NCBI GenBank assembly: GCA_020851835.1
Contig: JADZBZ010000361.1
Coordinates: forward strand, 1 to 19,436
Origin: Acidobacteriota bacterium
Lineage (GTDB): Bacteria; Acidobacteriota; Vicinamibacteria; Vicinamibacterales; UBA2999
Length of the DNA: 19,436 nt
Direction of reading: 5' to 3'
In this document: piece after piece, positions 16,344-19,436 of the stretch
Layout: each line of letters starts with the position of its first letter
Numbering within the stretch: the first letter of the stretch is position 1
Notes under the pieces: model-generated
Seen by the model: the letters and a program-made list of their open reading frames with translations, nothing else
Told to the model about the DNA's origin: nothing
Database searches by the model: none
Position numbers and translations under genes: made by a program

Positions 16344-16803
16344 ACGGCTGACGCGGGACGAACTGGCCGAGGCCGTTCGGCGTGGCCGCGCGAGCGGGCT
16401 CACGTTCGCCTTCGCCAACGGCGCGTTCGATCTGCTGCACGTGGGCCACGTGCGATATCTCGAAGCGGCGCGCGGCGAAGCCGACCGCCTCATCGTCGCC
16501 GTCAACGACGATCAGGGCGTGCGCGCGTCGAAGGGCCCGGACCGCCCCGTGATGCGTGCCGAGGACCGCGCGGAACTGGTGGCCGCGCTCCGCGCGGTGG
16601 ACTACGTGGTGATCTTCCCGGAATCCACCGTCACGCCGCTGCTCGAACTGTTGAAGCCCGACGTCCACTGCAAGGGTACCGACTACACCGTGGACACGGT
16701 GCCCGAGCGCGACACGGTGAAGGCCTACGGCGGCCGCATCGCCATCGTGGGCGACCCCAAGGACCACTCGACGACCGAATGGCTCAAGCGGGTGGGGCCA
16801 TGA
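16336..16803 (+). CDS. rfaE2: D-glycero-beta-D-manno-heptose 1-phosphate adenylyltransferase (HldE C-domain type)
   Basis: 155 residues, stand-alone cytidylyltransferase-like fold. Transfers AMP from ATP to heptose 1-phosphate, giving ADP-heptose before epimerisation. FANGAFDLLHVGHVRYLE contains the HxGH nucleotide-binding motif (35-38). VNDDQGVRASKGPDRPV, FPESTVTPLLELLKPD, CKGTDY and the closing STTEWLKR match the C-terminal half of HldE. GTG 16336 was chosen because GGGAGG lies five bases upstream. It overlaps the previous gene by eight bases. A GTG at 16321 would give a longer overlap without that RBS. It is separated from its kinase partner by the phosphoglycosyltransferase gene. Confidence 0.94.
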   Translation: MGERLTRDELAEAVRRGRASGLTFAFANGAFDLLHVGHVRYLEAARGEADRLIVAVNDDQGVRASKGPDRPVMRAEDRAELVAALRAVDYVVIFPESTVTPLLELLKPDVHCKGTDYTVDTVPERDTVKAYGGRIAIVGDPKDHSTTEWLKRVGP

Positions 16804-17909
16804 CGGGGATGCCGCCTGCCGCCCGCATCCTCATCGTCCGGTTGAGCGCGCTTGGTGACATCGTGCATGCGCTGCCGGTGCTGGCCGCCTTGCGGCGCCA
16901 GGACCCCGCCGTGCGGGTGGACTGGCTCGTCGAGCAGGCCTACGCGCCCGTGCTGGGGCTGGTGGAAGGCGTGCACCGGCGCGTCATTGTCCGCGCCGCG
17001 GCCCCGGCGCGAGGCTCGGGCCCGGGTCGCGAACCGCCTCAGGGTGGCGCCGGCGGACACGCCGCCGACGTGCGCTTCGGTGGCGGGTTGGGGTATCTGC
17101 GGGCCGCGGCGTTTCTCCGGCGCCAGCACTACGACGCGGCGCTCGATCTCCAGGGCCTCATCAAGTCGGCCGTCTGGGCGCGGTTGTCCGGTGCGCGGCG
17201 GGTGATTGGCTTTGCGAGGTCGCACCTGCGCGAGCCGCAGGCGGCGTGGCTCTACGGCGAGACGGTGGTGCCGCCGGCGTCGCCCCATGTCATCCAGAAG
17301 AACTTGTCGCTCGCCACGTACCTGGGCGCGGCGGCGGCGCCGGTCGAACTGCCGATCGCGGCGCCAACCGATGGAGCCGTCGCCCGCACCATCGAGGCGG
17401 CCATCGGCCCCGCGCGCTACGCGGTGCTCAACCCCGGAGCGGCGTGGCCCAACAAGCGGTGGCCGCCCAAGCGGTTCGGCGCGCTGGCGGCGTCGCTGCT
17501 GCACCGCCATGGCCTGGTGTCGTTTGTCACCTGGGGCCCCGCCGAGCGTGCGCTGGCCGAGACGATTGTGTCGGAGTCGAACGGCGCGGCGCGGCTGGCG
17601 CCGCCGACCGGGATTGCCGACCTGGCGGCGCTGATGGGCCGGGCGGCCCTCGTGGTCTCGGGCGACACGGGCCCCCTGCACATCGCCGCCGCGATGGGTG
17701 CGCCCATCGTCGGGCTGTACGGCCCGACCTGGCCCGAGCGCAACGGCCCCTGGCACCCCGACGACGAGGTGATCTCGAGGGCGGAGCGGTGCCAGTGTCA
17801 TCACAAGCGGCAGTGCCTGATCGGCGCGCCGTGCATCAACGACATCTCGCTCGGCGAGGTGGAAGAGGCCGTCGACCGGCGGCTGGCCAAGGAGCCGAAG
17901 GCATCGTGA
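16800..17909 (+). CDS. waaC: Heptosyltransferase I-like GT9 glycosyltransferase
   Basis: 369 residues. RILIVRLSALGDIVHALPVLAAL (9-31, D20) is the WaaC-type N-terminus, and LDLQGLIKSA (116-125) is typical of heptosyltransferase I, which adds the first heptose to Kdo. LNPGAAWPNKRWPPKRFG and SGDTGPLHIAAAMG (287-300, D289) form the nucleotide-sugar site. Residues about 66-96 are a Gly/Pro/Arg-rich stretch in the acceptor-side loop. The C-terminal region has a Cys/His cluster: C331, C333, H334, H335, C339, C345. ATG 16800 overlaps the rfaE2 stop (ATGA), preceded by GGTGGGG. A different GT9 acceptor specificity is possible, but the position in the heptose operon favours WaaC. Confidence 0.87.
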   Translation: MTGMPPAARILIVRLSALGDIVHALPVLAALRRQDPAVRVDWLVEQAYAPVLGLVEGVHRRVIVRAAAPARGSGPGREPPQGGAGGHAADVRFGGGLGYLRAAAFLRRQHYDAALDLQGLIKSAVWARLSGARRVIGFARSHLREPQAAWLYGETVVPPASPHVIQKNLSLATYLGAAAAPVELPIAAPTDGAVARTIEAAIGPARYAVLNPGAAWPNKRWPPKRFGALAASLLHRHGLVSFVTWGPAERALAETIVSESNGAARLAPPTGIADLAALMGRAALVVSGDTGPLHIAAAMGAPIVGLYGPTWPERNGPWHPDDEVISRAERCQCHHKRQCLIGAPCINDISLGEVEEAVDRRLAKEPKAS

Positions 17910-18409
17910 GGCGCTGGTTGACACGCCTCCGGGTGCCGCTCGGCTTCGGCCTCGCGACCGTCGTGCTGTGGCTGGCCGATCCTCTGTGGCCGACGTGGAC
18001 GCTCGGCCTCCTCGTCGCCGCTTGCGGCGAAGCGGTGCGGGTGTGGGCGGCGGGGCACCTGGAAAAGAGCCGCGAGGTGACGCGATCGGGTCCCTACCGC
18101 TACATCCGGCACCCGCTCTATTTCGGCTCGACGCTCATCGCCATCGGCGTGGCGATTGCCGCCCGCCATCTCGTGGTGGCGGCCATCATCGGGGTGTACA
18201 TCGGCCTGACGATTTCGGCGGCCCGGCGCAGCGAGGAGGCGCACCTGCGCGAGAAGTTCGGCGACGCGTACGACGCCTACGTGGAGAAGCGGGCCGAGCC
18301 GATGGCGCGCCGGTTTTCGGTGGAACGGGCGCGCCGCAATCGCGAGCACCACACCGTCGCGGGCCTGGTGGCGGGCTTTATCGCGCTGGCGCTCAAGCTG
18401 GCGAATTGA
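17906..18409 (+). CDS. ICMT-like membrane methyltransferase (isoprenylcysteine carboxylmethyltransferase family)
   Basis: 167 residues with membrane segments at about 12-24, 31-45 and a paired helix at 75-105. The core signature GPYRYIRHPLYFGS (62-75) and the following EEAHLREKFGDAYDAY are the S-adenosylmethionine-binding motifs of the ICMT/PEMT-like membrane methyltransferases. Bacterial members methylate poorly known acceptors, including lipids, and protein prenylation is not expected here. GTG 17906 overlaps the heptosyltransferase stop by four bases (GTGA), with GAAGG four bases upstream, so it is translated as the last gene of the LPS operon. Its inclusion suggests an envelope-lipid or LPS substrate, which is inference. 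It converges with ubiX, 24 bp away. Confidence 0.87.
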   Translation: MRRWLTRLRVPLGFGLATVVLWLADPLWPTWTLGLLVAACGEAVRVWAAGHLEKSREVTRSGPYRYIRHPLYFGSTLIAIGVAIAARHLVVAAIIGVYIGLTISAARRSEEAHLREKFGDAYDAYVEKRAEPMARRFSVERARRNREHHTVAGLVAGFIALALKLAN

Positions 18410-18433
18410 CGATTCGGGGCCATTGTCATTCCC

Positions 18434-19021
18434 CTAGTTCTCCGCCCCTCCGGCACCCAATCCCTGCCACCGGGGCGCGTCCACGTGCACCCCGCATTGG
18501 TCCAGCAACCGGACGGCGGTGTGCGTGACCAACTCGTCCACCGTGAACGGCCGCGTGTAGAAGCCCGGCACGGGCGGGCTGATCACCACGCCCATCCGCG
18601 CGAGCTTGAGCATGTTCTCCAGATGAATCTCGCTGAGCGGCGCCTCCCGCACAGCGAGCACCAGCCGGCGGCGTTCCTTGAGGATGACGTCGGCGGCGCG
18701 GTGCACGAGCGAGTCGCCCAGGCCGTGGGCGATGGCCGCGAGCGAGCGGACGCTGCAGGGAGCCACCAGCATGCCCAGTGTCTGGAACGAGCCGCTCGAA
18801 ATGGCGGCGCCTTCGTCGGCGGCGTGGTACACCGTATGGGCCAGCGCCTGCACGTCCTTCACCGAGAAGGACGTTTCATGCACCAGGGTGCGCGCCCCCC
18901 ACTGGCTCAGCACCAGGTGGGCCTCGATTTCCGTGCGTTTGAGCAGTTCCAGCACCCTGATCCCGTAGATGGACCCGGACGCGCCGGTGATGGCCACGAT
19001 CAGGCGACTTGGCTCGGTCAT
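18434..19021 (-). CDS. ubiX: Flavin prenyltransferase UbiX
   Basis: 195 residues, normal length. Prenylates FMN with dimethylallyl phosphate to make the prenyl-FMN cofactor of UbiD-type decarboxylases, used in ubiquinone or menaquinone synthesis and aromatic acid decarboxylation. The FMN-binding ITGASGSIYG lies at 11-20. SGSFQTLGMLVAPCS, HRAADVILKERRRLVLAVREAPL, ENMLKL and PPVPGFYTRP are all conserved blocks of the family. ATG 19021 has only a weak upstream GGA. No ubiD is in this window. The gene starts 12 bases from the -35 of the tRNA-Val promoter on the other strand, so it has its own divergent control region. Confidence 0.95.
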   Translation of the reverse strand: MTEPSRLIVAITGASGSIYGIRVLELLKRTEIEAHLVLSQWGARTLVHETSFSVKDVQALAHTVYHAADEGAAISSGSFQTLGMLVAPCSVRSLAAIAHGLGDSLVHRAADVILKERRRLVLAVREAPLSEIHLENMLKLARMGVVISPPVPGFYTRPFTVDELVTHTAVRLLDQCGVHVDAPRWQGLGAGGAEN

Positions 19022-19033
19022 CGCGTTCCAGTA

Positions 19034-19063
19034 TTGACGTTTTGGACGACGGCTGACTACAAT
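19034..19063 (+). promoter_or_regulatory. Sigma-70-like promoter for tRNA-Val
   Basis: TTGACG (19034-19039) and TACAAT (19058-19063) with an 18-base spacer, the best consensus match in the window. Transcription would begin near 19070, about 16 bases before the mature tRNA 5' end. Confidence 0.6.
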
Positions 19064-19085
19064 CGGATTCTTTGCCGGGGGGTGA

Positions 19086-19158
19086 GGGCGGTTAGCTCAG
19101 TTGGTAGAGCACCGGCTTTACACGCCGGCTGTCACAGGTTCGAGTCCTGTACCGCCCA
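19086..19158 (+). tRNA. tRNA-Val (anticodon TAC)
   Basis: A full cloverleaf of 73 bases. The acceptor stem GGGCGGT (19086-19092) pairs with ACCGCCC (19151-19157), the D-arm is GCTC/GAGC, the anticodon stem CCGGC/GCCGG encloses the loop TTTACAC with anticodon TAC, and the T-stem ACAGG/CCTGT encloses TTCGAGT. The discriminator is A. The 3' CCA is not encoded (CTA follows), so it must be added after transcription. Confidence 0.97.
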
Positions 19159-19165
19159 CTAGATT

Positions 19166-19186
19166 GCCGGATGCCCTGCATCTGGC
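19166..19186 (+). terminator. Hairpin downstream of tRNA-Val
   Basis: GCCGGATGC (19166-19174) pairs with GCATCTGGC (19178-19186) around a 3-base CCT loop, giving nine pairs including one G-U. It starts eight bases after the tRNA 3' end, where a terminator or processing signal would be expected. No T-run follows. Confidence 0.4.
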
Positions 19187-19206
19187 GGTCCCGTGACGTG
19201 GCCATC

Positions 19207-19255
19207 TGGTGATCGAGCGTGTGATGTGGTGACTGGGTGAGGTGGTGATCGGGTC
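19207..19255. repeat. Degenerate TGGTGAYYG repeats between the two tRNAs
   Basis: TGGTGATCG, TGGTGACTG and TGGTGATCG occur at 19207, 19227 and 19243, spaced 20 and 16 bases apart and joined by similar GTG/GGGTGA runs. The 201-bp gap between the tRNAs holds no credible gene. No promoter for tRNA-Asp is clear within it. Confidence 0.45.
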
Positions 19256-19359
19256 CGATGATCCGGTCGCACGCACACCCGGTCGATCGGTTGAACGGGG
19301 CGCCCTGACAACGCGCCTGAGCGGAACGCTGAGCTCACCGGGTCAACAGATTTCGCCAC

Positions 19360-19436
<77 letters not shown>

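Noticed and set aside
17790..17837. The Cys/His cluster of the WaaC-like protein as a novel metal site
   Set aside because: Cysteine clusters near the C-terminus also occur in the WaaF protein of this window and in other GT9 proteins, so it is not clearly unusual.

Overview
The window is GC-rich, densely coding DNA from a Gram-negative bacterium. The lipid A/Kdo/heptose genes show an LPS outer membrane. An orphan duplicated FtsX/MacB-type permease of the acidobacterial (ADOP) type, the high GC and the frequent GTG/TTG starts suggest Acidobacteriota, perhaps the Vicinamibacteria side. That placement is inference from gene content, not from a marker phylogeny.

Layout. 1-62: start of a minus-strand gene that runs off the left edge. 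63-463: non-coding, with GC-rich hairpins. 464-2998 (-): ADOP-type permease. 3112-3807 (+): DUF2959-like coiled-coil lipoprotein, divergent from the permease. 3871-5031 (-): fumarylacetoacetate-hydrolase-family enzyme with a lipoprotein signal. 5129-5620 (+): small exported cupin, divergent from it. 5713-8791 (-): glycolytic operon gap-pgk-tpiA, with a tandem-repeat/hairpin array between gap and pgk. 8893-18409 (+): ten tightly packed genes for the LPS inner region: waaA, lpxK, an LpxL-type acyltransferase, waaF, gmhB, a heptose-7-P kinase, a WecA/MraY-type phosphoglycosyltransferase with an extra C-terminal membrane domain, a separate heptose-1-P nucleotidyltransferase, a WaaC-type heptosyltransferase and an ICMT-like membrane methyltransferase. 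18434-19021 (-): UbiX flavin prenyltransferase. 19086-19158 (+): tRNA-Val(TAC). 19360-19436 (+): tRNA-Asp(GTC), which ends exactly at the window edge.

How it fits together. LpxK and the acyltransferase finish lipid A and WaaA adds Kdo. GmhB and the split HldE activities make ADP-heptose together with GmhA and HldD, which are not in this window. The two GT9 heptosyltransferases then build the inner core. The WecA-like protein would start an undecaprenyl-linked glycan such as an O-antigen. The glycolytic operon and the LPS operon diverge from a 101-bp region that holds a good waaA promoter and an inverted repeat.

I see no CRISPR array, transposase, phage gene or defence system. Most of the window is well-understood housekeeping. 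The items most worth a second look are the two-domain phosphoglycosyltransferase, the gap-pgk repeat/hairpin leader, the predicted extracytoplasmic FAH-family enzyme, and the split heptose kinase/nucleotidyltransferase arrangement.
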